Part shown: piece by piece, positions 9,239-17,765 of the stretch
Position numbering within the stretch: the stretch's first letter is position 1
Layout of the letters: every line of letters starts with the position of its first letter
Assembly: GCF_026410255.1 (NCBI RefSeq)
Contig: NZ_JAPMLL010000005.1
Span: 124,001-188,000 of the forward strand
Direction of reading: 5' to 3'
Length of the DNA: 64,000 nt
Origin: Xanthomarina sp. F1114
Lineage (GTDB): Bacteria > Bacteroidota > Bacteroidia > Flavobacteriales > Flavobacteriaceae
Notes under the pieces: generated by a model
The model's database searches: none
The model's input: only the letters and a program-made list of their open reading frames with translations
Told to the model about the DNA's origin: nothing
Position numbers and translations under genes: made by a program

Positions 9239-9580
9239 CTATTTATAAACTGATTCTTTTTTAAAATGTTTGGTTAATAAATAATAAACTACTGCTCTAT
9301 ATTTATTTCTATTAGATTGTCCGTATTGGTCCAATACGGCTTGAATTCCTTTATCCAAATCTGGACTATCTTTTAAACCTAGTTTTTTTATTAAAAAATT
9401 ATTTTTTACAGTAGCTAATTCTGAAGGATCTGTTCCAGAAACTGTTGATGCATCTGCATTATAAATTGATGGTCCACAACCAATGGTGACTTTTGTTAGT
9501 AAGTCCATATCTGGATTAACACCACATTTGTCTTTTAAATCTGCTGCATACTTTACAATTAAGTCGTCTCTTTTTCCCAT
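9239..9580 (-). CDS. DUF2853 family protein
   Basis: 113 residues, small soluble alpha-helical protein beginning MGKRDDLIVKYAADL with the family-typical IGCGPSIYNADAS and QSNRNKYRAVVYYLL segments. DUF2853 proteins occur across Proteobacteria and Bacteroidota and have no assigned function. It is a single gene bounded by its own downstream terminator and a 159-base AT-rich upstream region that contains a weak TATATTTA box. No link to its menaquinone neighbours is visible. Confidence 0.8.
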   Translation of the reverse strand: MGKRDDLIVKYAADLKDKCGVNPDMDLLTKVTIGCGPSIYNADASTVSGTDPSELATVKNNFLIKKLGLKDSPDLDKGIQAVLDQYGQSNRNKYRAVVYYLLTKHFKKESVYK

Positions 9581-9739
9581 GTTAAATTTAATTTTGAGAT
9601 TAATAATAAATAGATTTTAAATATAATCATTATTAATATAATTTGACAGCATAATCCATTGATATTTTCTTAATATTTTAATTTTTTATTGTTTTAATAT
9701 TAAAAAACAGATTAAACTAAAAATATGTGTTCTTTCTAT

Positions 9740-11500
9740 TTATTTTATAAATTTAAAATAATCTAATAACACTTGATCATTGATAGTTCTTGGCGTAAAA
9801 ATCTCTAATACTCTTGGCTGATCAGATTCGTTAAAAAATGTTTTTAATAGAGTTTTTAATTGTTTCTCATTGGAGGCTGATACATAATCTAACTCGTACA
9901 TTTTACAAAGGTGTTTTGCCGAGAGCTTGTGTGTGGTCTCAAAATAAGTATCAAATTTTTTATTGTCTTTATGTCCTGGGAGAATTCTAAAAATTCCTCC
10001 TCCTTGATTATTTATAATAATAATTCTAAAGTTATTAGGAATATAGTTGTTCCACAAAGCATTGCTGTCGTAAAAGAAACTTAAGTCGCCAGTAATTAAA
10101 ACAGTAGGCTTTTTATGAGCCTTAGAACACCCAATAGCTGTACTTGTACTTCCATCTATTCCGCTTGTACCACGGTTACAAAAAACTGGGATATTTTTAT
10201 TTAAGTCGAAAAGTTGAGAATATCTAATGGCTGAGCTATTCCCTAATTGTAAAACCAGTTGCTCTGGTAAGTTATTTATAACAATATCAAAAACCTTAAA
10301 ATCGGAAAAAGGAATGTTTTCTACATATTCTTTATGCTTTTCTTTTCTCTTTGCCCTTATTTCATTCCAATACGAACTATAATCGCTTTTTACAAAATGA
10401 GTTAGTCTAGGTAATAAAGAATTAAAAAACTGATTTGGCGTAGCTTCTATATGTTTATCTAAACAGAAAAATGTATCATTTGCAGATTTTTTATCAATAT
10501 GCCAATGATGTTTTGGTTGAAATTTACGCAAGAAACCTTTTATTTTCTTTGAAACAATCAATCCTCCAAAAGTTACTAAAATATCTGGTTGTAAGTCTTT
10601 AAACTCCTCTTCAGTTAATGGCGCAATCAACTTATCAATACTATTAAAAAACTGTTTGTTATGAATGTTAGAAGTAGTCTCTGTTAACACTATAACACTA
10701 GTATCTTTAGCTAATTCGTCCAGAATTTTCTGTTCCACTTGGTCCGGTTTATTGGCTCCAACCAAAATCATTTTTTTAGGATAGCTATTCCAATCGTCGT
10801 AACATTCTTGAATAAAGAAATCGTCAATTTTTTTCTTTTTTACTTCAACATCAATAACTTTTGGGTTGGCTATGGGAGTCTCTGTAGTTTCATACAAAGG
10901 TTCTTCAAAAGGAATATTAATATGAACGGGACCATTTGATAAAACAGCTCTATTAATGGCCGTATTAATTTTGGTTTCATTTTCCTCATCCAATTCTTGC
11001 TTAACTCCAAGCATGCGTTCCAGTTTATTTTCTATCGATCTAATAATTGCTGGCTCAGACTCGTTTAGATTTTTAGGTGCATGTTCAAAATTCAGTCTTA
11101 GATTGGCCGAAAACAATATATGATTGGCAAATACGTCTTTCTGATTGATGGTTTGTCCATCTCCAATCCCCACTAAATATCTAGGTCTGTCTGCCGATAA
11201 AACTACTAGAGGAATATTGCTGTAAAAAGCTTCTGAAATTGCTGGATAATAATTCAACAAAGCACTTCCAGAGGTACAAACTAGTGCTACAGGGCTTTCT
11301 ATTTGTTGGGCAATACCTAAGGCAAAAAACCCGGCACAACGCTCGTCTACAATACTGTAGCAAGTAAAATACGGGTCGTTAGTAAACCCAATAGTTAAGG
11401 GTGCATTTCTACTTCCTGGAGAAATTACAATATGTTGAATGTTTTTGGCTTTGCACAACTGAATAACAGTTTGAGCCAGAGGGATTTTTGAATATAGCAT
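9740..11500 (-). CDS. menD: 2-succinyl-5-enolpyruvyl-6-hydroxy-3-cyclohexene-1-carboxylate synthase (MenD)
   Basis: A 586-residue thiamine diphosphate enzyme. It couples isochorismate with 2-oxoglutarate to form SEPHCHC. The N-terminal PYR domain has ISPGSRNAP (26-34) and the cofactor-activating Glu53 (VDERCAGFFALG). The C-terminal PP domain has the ThDP/Mg motif from GDLSF (471-475) to the double Asn at 497-498, followed by GGGIFRILPG. Its start lies 50 bases after the isochorismate synthase stop, so it is co-transcribed with that gene. Confidence 0.95.
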   Translation of the reverse strand: MLYSKIPLAQTVIQLCKAKNIQHIVISPGSRNAPLTIGFTNDPYFTCYSIVDERCAGFFALGIAQQIESPVALVCTSGSALLNYYPAISEAFYSNIPLVVLSADRPRYLVGIGDGQTINQKDVFANHILFSANLRLNFEHAPKNLNESEPAIIRSIENKLERMLGVKQELDEENETKINTAINRAVLSNGPVHINIPFEEPLYETTETPIANPKVIDVEVKKKKIDDFFIQECYDDWNSYPKKMILVGANKPDQVEQKILDELAKDTSVIVLTETTSNIHNKQFFNSIDKLIAPLTEEEFKDLQPDILVTFGGLIVSKKIKGFLRKFQPKHHWHIDKKSANDTFFCLDKHIEATPNQFFNSLLPRLTHFVKSDYSSYWNEIRAKRKEKHKEYVENIPFSDFKVFDIVINNLPEQLVLQLGNSSAIRYSQLFDLNKNIPVFCNRGTSGIDGSTSTAIGCSKAHKKPTVLITGDLSFFYDSNALWNNYIPNNFRIIIINNQGGGIFRILPGHKDNKKFDTYFETTHKLSAKHLCKMYELDYVSASNEKQLKTLLKTFFNESDQPRVLEIFTPRTINDQVLLDYFKFIK

Positions 11501-11550
11501 CTTAGAAAAAATCTGACTGTAAATGTAATAAATAGCCCAGCGAAATAAAA

Positions 11551-12690
11551 CTATTGTAATACCTTTTTCATCACTAAAGATTTGGCTCTAGTTTCTTGCC
11601 ATTCTGCTTCAGGGTTAGAATCTTTAGTAATACCTCCTCCTACGTAAATTAATGCATTTCCATCTAATATTTGCATACAACGCAGATTTACAAATAGGCT
11701 GGAGACCTTCCTTATAGAAGCATATGCATTATTTTCAACATTACGTCTATTGGTGTTTCTAGAGGTTTTTTGTTTTAAATTTAATTCCCCTAAAAACCCT
11801 GTATAAAATTCTCTATTATAATTTTCTTCTTTTATAATAAATTGCTTTGCTTCTTCTTTTGGCATTCCACAAACCGCTGGAGTTGGATGTAATTGATTAA
11901 GTAATTCTTTAAAACTAGAGTTCTTGAAATTTAAAATTCCAGAAATATTAGTTTGCAAATGAAGCAAATTACCTGCTTTAACTGTTTTAACATCTGAAGT
12001 ATGAACGTTTTCTGTAGCTCCTTCTAGGTTCTGCAAAATAAAATCTGTGACAAATTGTTGCTCTTCTTTTTCTTTGTTTTGCCAAAGAACATCTTCTGTG
12101 CCCTCAAATTTCTGTGTTCCGGCCAATGCCATCGTTTTAAAACGGGAGCCTTCTGTGGCAATTAAACTTTCTGGTGTAGCACCAAGCCATAATCCTATTT
12201 TTGGATGATACCAACAGTACACAAAAGCCGTTGGGTAGTTTTGAAGTAAACTCTTTAAAGTGTCTAATGGGTTTACATCCTTAAGACCTACTTTTTCGCA
12301 TCTTGATAAAACAACTTTTTGAAATAACTTCTCCTCTATAACATCAATTCCCTTTTGAACCAATTCTATATGATATTTATGAGCGGCTTCAGTATTTTGA
12401 GCTGCTTCTACTCCCGCATTTACTCGGCTTTGTTTAGTAAATAGGTTTAAATTTACAGAACCGCAAGTTATAGTTAGAGAATCTTTAACAGGAATTAAAA
12501 CAGAAAGCTTGGTTGAATCAAAAGGAGCAAAAACAAAACCCTCTTCTGAATAGTCTTTAATTGTATATAATTTATTTGTTTCTTGAAGCATGGCTTTTAC
12601 CTCAGCTTCTTTAGGTTTTCTATATACTACAAAGGGCAACTGTTCTATTAATTGCTGTTGAATATTTTGAAAAAATTCGTCGGAGATCAT
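11551..12690 (-). CDS. menF: Isochorismate synthase (MenF-type)
   Basis: 379 residues, chorismate-binding fold. It converts chorismate to isochorismate, the entry to menaquinone synthesis. Lys125 in KLFQKVVLSR corresponds to the general base. ATPESL, AGTQKF, HPTPAVCG and the C-terminal GGGITKDSNPEAEW, which carries a metal-binding Glu, match the family. The ATG overlaps the thioesterase stop (TAATG), giving translational coupling. Siderophore-type isochorismate synthase is the alternative, but adjacency to menD decides for MenF. Confidence 0.92.
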   Translation of the reverse strand: MISDEFFQNIQQQLIEQLPFVVYRKPKEAEVKAMLQETNKLYTIKDYSEEGFVFAPFDSTKLSVLIPVKDSLTITCGSVNLNLFTKQSRVNAGVEAAQNTEAAHKYHIELVQKGIDVIEEKLFQKVVLSRCEKVGLKDVNPLDTLKSLLQNYPTAFVYCWYHPKIGLWLGATPESLIATEGSRFKTMALAGTQKFEGTEDVLWQNKEKEEQQFVTDFILQNLEGATENVHTSDVKTVKAGNLLHLQTNISGILNFKNSSFKELLNQLHPTPAVCGMPKEEAKQFIIKEENYNREFYTGFLGELNLKQKTSRNTNRRNVENNAYASIRKVSSLFVNLRCMQILDGNALIYVGGGITKDSNPEAEWQETRAKSLVMKKVLQ

Positions 12691-13115
12691 TATTTCTTTT
12701 TTGGAAGTGAAATAGTTGATAATCTACAAACAGAAATTAGGTTATCGTTATCGTCCGTTACTCTAATATCTATTAATTGAGTGGTTCTACCTTTGTGTAA
12801 AAACGTAGCTTTAGCGTATACATAACCTTCTGTTACACTTTTTAAATGATTCGCAGTAATTTCCAATCCGCGCACAAATTTATTTTCTATATCTATAAAT
12901 ATATGCGATGCAAAACTACCAACACTTTCTGCAAGGGCAGCCGTTGCGCCTCCATGCAAAACACCGTCTGGCTGATAAACTCTGGAATTAACCGGCATTC
13001 GAGCTACTAGAAAATCGGAACCATAATCGACCATTTCAATATTTAAAGTTTCCATTAAGGTGTTTTTACTGGCTGCATTGGCTTTTGCTAGCACACTTTC
13101 TTTAGATAATTGCAT
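12690..13115 (-). CDS. Hotdog-fold thioesterase, probable DHNA-CoA thioesterase (MenI-like)
   Basis: 141 residues, single PaaI-type hotdog domain. When read from ATG at 13115, Gln48, His54 (VLHGG) and Glu63 fall at the same numbers as the catalytic residues of E. coli MenI/YdiI, which hydrolyses DHNA-CoA. Its stop overlaps the isochorismate synthase start, and menD follows. The context supports release of DHNA for MenA. The frame is open further upstream to 13196, but that extension runs into the divergent hydrolase gene. A generic phenylacetate-type thioesterase remains possible. Confidence 0.85.
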   Translation of the reverse strand: MQLSKESVLAKANAASKNTLMETLNIEMVDYGSDFLVARMPVNSRVYQPDGVLHGGATAALAESVGSFASHIFIDIENKFVRGLEITANHLKSVTEGYVYAKATFLHKGRTTQLIDIRVTDDNDNLISVCRLSTISLPKKK

Positions 13116-13155
13116 AGAAAATTGTATTTTTAAAATCGAAATGTAAAAGTACAAA

Positions 13156-13791
13156 ATGAATTTAGAAGAAAGACAAATATCATACACAACTACCAATAGT
13201 TATTCTACGTTAAACAGCCTAACAGATAAAACAAAAAACGTTTGGTTTGTTTGTCATGGAATGGGCTTTTTAAGTCGCTATTTTTTAAGATACTTTACCG
13301 GCTTAAACGCTGAAGAAAACTATATAATTGCTCCGCAAGCGCAAAGCAAATATTACTTACCACCCAAGTTAAAACATGTGGGCTCTAGTTGGTTAACTAA
13401 AGAAAACACGCTTAGAGAAACAGAGAATATTATGAATTACTTTGATGCTGTTTTTGAAGCTGAAAACATTCCAAAAGATAAAAATTTAATTGTGTTAGGT
13501 TATTCTCAAGGAGTAAGTGTTGCATTGAGATATGTGGCGAAAAGAAAATTGAATTGTGAACAATTAGTCATGCATTCTGGAGGAATCCCGATAGAGTTAG
13601 AGCCTGAAAATTTCGATTTTTTAAACGCTAAAGTTTCTATAATATATGGAACAGAAGATCCATATCTAGATGAAAAACGCATGATCCAAGAAATAAATAG
13701 AGGTAAAAAACTGTTTGGAAAGGACATAAATATTATTTCTTTTGAAGGAAAACATGAAGTGAATATAGAGCTTATTAAGGTTTTAGTTTAA
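13156..13791 (+). CDS. Alpha/beta hydrolase (esterase/phospholipase-like)
   Basis: 211 residues, cytosolic. It has an HGMG oxyanion segment near 34, nucleophile Ser117 in GYSQG, acid Asp168 in YGTEDPYLD and His200 in GKHEV, so the catalytic triad is complete. It belongs with the small carboxylesterase/phospholipase hydrolases. It is divergent from the thioesterase-menF-menD operon with 40 bases between starts. No menH is seen in the window, so a role in the menaquinone pathway is possible but not supported by specific motifs. Confidence 0.75.
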   Translation: MNLEERQISYTTTNSYSTLNSLTDKTKNVWFVCHGMGFLSRYFLRYFTGLNAEENYIIAPQAQSKYYLPPKLKHVGSSWLTKENTLRETENIMNYFDAVFEAENIPKDKNLIVLGYSQGVSVALRYVAKRKLNCEQLVMHSGGIPIELEPENFDFLNAKVSIIYGTEDPYLDEKRMIQEINRGKKLFGKDINIISFEGKHEVNIELIKVLV

Positions 13792-13931
13792 AAACCATGG
13801 ACACGTCTTATATAGCAAACAGACATTCAAAACTTCTGTTATGAGATTTGAGTAATGATTAGGATTTCCAGATAGCGGCTAAAAAAACTTTATATCTCTT
13901 CTCTTGAAAATATTTATACCATTAAAAAATT

Positions 13932-13970
13932 AAACTTCCCTGCCAAACTCATGGTCTTTCAGGGAAGTTT
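13932..13970. terminator. Bidirectional terminator between hydrolase and DoxD-like gene
   Basis: Arms AAACTTCCCTG (13932-13942) and CAGGGAAGTTT (13960-13970) pair perfectly. Pyrimidine/T-rich tails lie on both sides, serving the plus gene ending at 13791 and the minus gene ending at 13990. Confidence 0.75.
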
Positions 13971-13989
13971 TCTTTATAAAAAAGAGATC

Positions 13990-15009
13990 CTATTTTTCAA
14001 TTTGAATCTCCCATTCTGCGCCACTAATATCTATAAGTTTTAGCTTGTAAGTTTCGTTTTTTGCATATTTCATCCCTTCTAAATTCATAGATAGAATAGC
14101 TTTAGCCCCCAACGGAATAATTAAACTGTGTTTTCCTGGCTTCACTTTAGCTATATAATAATTACTAATATTGTCTAAATTGAACTTAGAAAGATCTGCT
14201 CCATTTTTATTCAAAACTATATTTCCATTACTGTCTAATAACTGAATACCAATTAAGAACGAACCATAAACATCTGCTCCCTCTACTCTAAAAACTTCAA
14301 ACTCTAAAGTATTATTTTTTATAGAAGCATCACTTAGTTCCACTTTAGGTTTTACAGATTTATTATGAAGAGTTCCAAAAACACCTCCATGGAAATACTG
14401 ATTGGTATAAAGAGTTAGAGCAAATATAGCCAAGGCACCAACTAAAACAATTTGCTTTAAATTTCTTATTGGTAAGACTCCGGAACCTAGAAAAGAGAAC
14501 CATTTGGTTTCTGTAAATTTATATTTTCTATCCATGAAGAACTTATCCATAGAGTAATATCCGCTTCCACTTAAGAATAAAGCAAAACCACTAGCTATTC
14601 CTAAAACTCCAATTTGCCATTCGTCTAAACAGGTAGTTCCAATCCACCCAGAACCTAATAAAATTCCCATGGCTAAAAAGAATACACCAATACTCATTAA
14701 GCGGGTAAAGAATCCGAACATGATGAGAAGTCCTACAATTCCTTCTATAATAGTAAAAGCAACCATGTTCCACCATAAAACATCTGGATTAGACACCAAA
14801 TATTCAATAAGTGGTTTAATTCCTAAGGCATTAGGCAGGAAGTGATTGAATTTTTCGCCAATATATCCGGCTTCTTCAGGGTTGAGTTTGTTTTCTAAAA
14901 CTAATCTGCGCCAGAACGCAGAAAAATAAGTCCATCCAATAACTAATCTGATAGACAATGTAAAAAGTCCAGTCATATTAAACGACTGTTTATCTGTAAA
15001 TTGTTTCAT
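13990..15009 (-). CDS. DoxD/DoxA-type membrane protein (TQO small-subunit-like)
   Basis: 339 residues. The N-terminal DoxX/DoxD domain (about 15-165) has four hydrophobic helices. After a further membrane segment near 190-205, the C-terminal extracytoplasmic domain (about 215-338) resembles the DoxA part of archaeal thiosulfate:quinone oxidoreductase, so both subunits are fused. In Bacteroidota these fusions are common, but thiosulfate oxidation is unproven. The gene follows a small hypothetical gene by 58 bases and is probably co-transcribed with it. Confidence 0.75.
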   Translation of the reverse strand: MKQFTDKQSFNMTGLFTLSIRLVIGWTYFSAFWRRLVLENKLNPEEAGYIGEKFNHFLPNALGIKPLIEYLVSNPDVLWWNMVAFTIIEGIVGLLIMFGFFTRLMSIGVFFLAMGILLGSGWIGTTCLDEWQIGVLGIASGFALFLSGSGYYSMDKFFMDRKYKFTETKWFSFLGSGVLPIRNLKQIVLVGALAIFALTLYTNQYFHGGVFGTLHNKSVKPKVELSDASIKNNTLEFEVFRVEGADVYGSFLIGIQLLDSNGNIVLNKNGADLSKFNLDNISNYYIAKVKPGKHSLIIPLGAKAILSMNLEGMKYAKNETYKLKLIDISGAEWEIQIEK

Positions 15010-15067
15010 TAAAATTGATATTTATATAAAGTAATATTGATGATTAAAAATGTATAGCGAAAAAAAA

Positions 15068-15445
15068 CTAAGCTAAATCGAGTTTTAATCTACTGTATAA
15101 AATATACAATGGTCTACCTATGTCTGGAGAGGCATTAGATGACTTTATTTGGTTTACTTCTCCAAAAACAGTCGAAAATAAAAAAGGATTACTTATTGAA
15201 ACTGTACGTAAATCTAAATCAACAGTTTTTTGAGTTTGAACTGTTTCAACTTGATTAAAGATTAGACTATTACAAGAGTTCTCTTGAGAAAATGAAACTC
15301 TTGTTTTGTTTAGAGGACGTTGGTACTCAAAATTGAAAAGCACAGAACCAGATTCTTTTACAGAACAAGGTGTTAAAGAAAATAGTACCACTAGAAGTAT
15401 AATGGAATTTCTTAAAAATTTAATATGTGGATTTGTATTTTTCAT
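15068..15445 (-). CDS. Hypothetical exported protein
   Basis: 125 residues from ATG at 15445 (a TTG one codon earlier is less likely). A hydrophobic stretch at about 14-26 ending LTPCSV looks like a signal or anchor segment, with Cys27 as a doubtful lipobox cysteine. The remainder is hydrophilic, rich in Ser, Asn and Val, with no known motif. It sits directly upstream of the DoxD/DoxA-type gene on the same strand, so it may be an accessory of that protein. Function unknown. Confidence 0.6.
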   Translation of the reverse strand: MKNTNPHIKFLRNSIILLVVLFSLTPCSVKESGSVLFNFEYQRPLNKTRVSFSQENSCNSLIFNQVETVQTQKTVDLDLRTVSISNPFLFSTVFGEVNQIKSSNASPDIGRPLYILYSRLKLDLA

Positions 15446-15455
15446 CAATTGCGCG

Positions 15456-15463
15456 CAAACATA
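15456..15463 (-). promoter_or_regulatory. Putative -7 promoter element of the 15068-15445 gene
   Basis: TATGTTTG on the minus strand, 10 bases before the ATG at 15445. It probably drives this gene and the DoxD-like gene. Confidence 0.4.
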
Positions 15464-15638
15464 CTGCTTTTTGCACTATAGACTAAAAATAAACACTTAA
15501 CAATTAGTTAAAGTATAAGAGGTTAAAATGCTAGTGTTTTAAAAGACTTACACTATAGATAATACAAGACTTAATAATGTTGTTTTACATTCATTCTATA
15601 GAATGTATAGAAACAGAAAATTCTACCTATAATGTATC

Positions 15639-16400
15639 TTACAGTATTTTTCTAATTCCTATAAAGACAAAAATCAGTAAGGAATAAAATATAAAAAAAG
15701 GAATTATATCATCTTTAAGTCCAGAAACCAACATGATACTAATTACTAATAATTGGAATCCAAGACCAAAAGTGGATACTAATGTCATCAACCAATTTGG
15801 AAAGTTTTTGCTTTTGGCAGCACTTCTATCCAGCCTATAAATTATTTTATCAAATCCACCATAAAGAATTTTATACAGACCAAAAAGGATGTTTACATGC
15901 TTTTGTTTTTCTCCAGGTAAAGCCATTGGAACTTCATTTTCAAAAACTCTACTTGTTGTATCTCCGTTATGTTTATTTCTTAAAATAGTGTAGTAATAAT
16001 TATATAATGTGCCTTGAAGTTGAATTCCAAAAACCGCCAAAATCGTGGTTAGAATATTCGAATCTGTAATATGCCATAGTGCCAGAAAAATAAAGATATT
16101 TAATATAATGTCTGAAACAGAATCAAAATAACGCCCTGTATATGAAGGTGTTTTTTTTATTCGTGCCAATTCTCCGTCTGCTGCATCTAAAACCGATTTG
16201 AGAATTAAGAAAAAACCAGCTAACCAAAACTGATTATTGAAAATACAAACAATGGCAATAATGCCCGAAATAATAAAAGAAACAGTAACCTGAATGGGGG
16301 ATACAGAAGTGTTTTTGATAGAATTTGCTATAATTTTGGCAGGAATTCTTCCGTAGTCTGAAAGATCTATAAACTTATGCTCCTTGGGTAATTTAGACAT
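15639..16400 (-). CDS. CDP-alcohol phosphatidyltransferase family protein
   Basis: 253 residues, six predicted membrane helices. The diagnostic motif DGxxAR(x8)GxxxDxxxD is complete: Asp75-Gly76, Ala79-Arg80, Gly89, Asp93 and Asp97. These enzymes transfer a phosphoalcohol from CDP-activated lipid or alcohol to an acceptor in phospholipid synthesis. The N-terminal region before the first helix and the long C-terminal half do not match PgsA or PssA closely, so the acceptor is unresolved. It stands alone, with no close co-directional neighbour. Confidence 0.82.
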   Translation of the reverse strand: MSKLPKEHKFIDLSDYGRIPAKIIANSIKNTSVSPIQVTVSFIISGIIAIVCIFNNQFWLAGFFLILKSVLDAADGELARIKKTPSYTGRYFDSVSDIILNIFIFLALWHITDSNILTTILAVFGIQLQGTLYNYYYTILRNKHNGDTTSRVFENEVPMALPGEKQKHVNILFGLYKILYGGFDKIIYRLDRSAAKSKNFPNWLMTLVSTFGLGFQLLVISIMLVSGLKDDIIPFFIFYSLLIFVFIGIRKIL

Positions 16401-16560
16401 TTTGGGCTTTTCTATACAGCATTTTATAATGTCTTAGTTTCCTAAACATCAATTGAATTCTAAAAGATGTAAAGATACGATTTATAAGAGCATCTTCTTT
16501 TTAAATATTTTGGATCTTTGTAATTAGCGCAGACAAATTATCACAGCGCCTTTAAGGGAA

Positions 16561-17508
16561 CTATTTAATCAGGTTTTCGACTATATCTTTTGTTGGCAGA
16601 ATAGCATTAGTATACTCAATGCTTGGGCCAGCAACCCACACAGTTTTGTAGGTAGCTTGAGTAGCAGCCTTGGTAGTGGCATTCATTCCTATAGAAAAAC
16701 GAATCATTTTAACCCATTTTTTAAGTTTTTTATTCTTATTTAAAATAGATTCTAATTTAGATTCCTTGGTTCCAATTTTTTGAACATAAGGAGTATTAAT
16801 AACTGTACAAGGCGTTCCAGAAATACGCTGAGTCATAACAATATCTTTGGCTCCATAATCTACACAAGCTTGCTTATATTCGTCTGTAACTCCTGCTTCG
16901 ATAGAGGCAATAAACGGACTTCCAACAGAAACCCCAGCTGCTCCATAACTAAGCATTTTATCAATATCTGCTTTACAGCCTACACCTCCAGCCGAAATAA
17001 CTGGAATAGAAATATTTTTAGTTAATAGCTCTATTAATTCTTGAGGAGAAAAATCGCCTCTATGACCTCCAGCTTCATTGTTTACGGCTATAGCTGCATC
17101 TGCACCTAAGCTTTCTACTTTTTTAGCAAACTTTAAGTCGGTAACATCACAAAAGACCTTAATTCCCACAGCATGCGCCTGATTGATAGTTTCTTCAGGG
17201 CTTCCTAAAGATGTGATAATAAAGTCGCAACCCTCTTCGCATAGTACGCGAAGTTGCTCTTTGTATTTTAAATTGGATTTATTTACAATTAAATTATACC
17301 CAAAAGATCCACCTTCTACTTTTGCAGCTTTTAATTCTTTTATAGAGGCTCTCAAATCGTCTAAGGTTCTATAATTTAAAGCTGGAATACAACCGGCAAT
17401 TCCACCTTTCATGGCTTCAATAACCATTGCTGTATTGGATACCAGAAACATTGGAGCTTGAATAATTGGGTGTTTTATGTTTAGTAATTCTGTGAGTTTA
17501 GTCTGCAT
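16561..17508 (-). CDS. Nitronate monooxygenase family protein, copy 1
   Basis: 315 residues, FMN-binding TIM barrel of the NMO/2-nitropropane dioxygenase family. N-terminal HPIIQAPM, central AIAVNNEAGGHRGDF with the active-site His, then ISAGGVG and GVSVGSPF phosphate-binding loops. ATG at 17508 fits the family N-terminus; the open frame upstream to 17583 is rejected. Members detoxify propionate-3-nitronate or act as enoyl-ACP reductase-like flavoproteins; which applies here is unclear. A second family member lies at 29556-30533. Confidence 0.82.
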   Translation of the reverse strand: MQTKLTELLNIKHPIIQAPMFLVSNTAMVIEAMKGGIAGCIPALNYRTLDDLRASIKELKAAKVEGGSFGYNLIVNKSNLKYKEQLRVLCEEGCDFIITSLGSPEETINQAHAVGIKVFCDVTDLKFAKKVESLGADAAIAVNNEAGGHRGDFSPQELIELLTKNISIPVISAGGVGCKADIDKMLSYGAAGVSVGSPFIASIEAGVTDEYKQACVDYGAKDIVMTQRISGTPCTVINTPYVQKIGTKESKLESILNKNKKLKKWVKMIRFSIGMNATTKAATQATYKTVWVAGPSIEYTNAILPTKDIVENLIK

Positions 17509-17580
17509 TAGATTTGATGTGTTTTTATAACTTAAATTAGTGCCAATTTGTAAATATTGTCTTTTTTCAAGTTTAGGACA

Positions 17581-17588
17581 CAAATATA
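17581..17588 (-). promoter_or_regulatory. Putative -7 promoter element of nitronate monooxygenase copy 1
   Basis: TATATTTG on the minus strand, 72 bases upstream of the ATG at 17508, implying a leader of about 65 bases. Confidence 0.35.
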
Positions 17589-17647
17589 AACAATTTATTA
17601 TGCATGCATAACATATTTAAAGAATCTTAATTACATAATAAACAAAA

Positions 17648-17675
17648 AAACGCAACCAAATAAATGATTGCGTTT
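17648..17675 (-). terminator. Terminator downstream of dnaK
   Basis: Arms AAACGCAA (17648-17655) and TTGCGTTT (17668-17675), followed on the minus strand by a run of about seven Ts. It lies 90 bases past the dnaK stop. Confidence 0.7.
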
Positions 17676-17700
17676 GTTATATATGTGTTCAGTCGTATAA

Positions 17701-17756
17701 GATCCTTCGCCTTAGCTCAGGATAAGCAATTCACACAATTTTGTTCGACAAAATTG
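17701..17756. repeat. REP-like repeat plus short perfect hairpin
   Basis: Positions 17701-17726 read GATCCTTCGCCTTAGCTCAG and then GATAAG. This resembles the dispersed REP-like unit CCTTCGACTnCGCTCAGGA seen between genes in many Bacteroidota genomes (recalled pattern, not searched). It is followed at 17736-17756 by the perfect hairpin CAATTTTGT-TCG-ACAAAATTG. The unit sits between the dnaK stop and its terminator, so it would be transcribed in the dnaK 3' untranslated region. Confidence 0.45.
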
Positions 17757-17765
17757 GTTCTCTGC

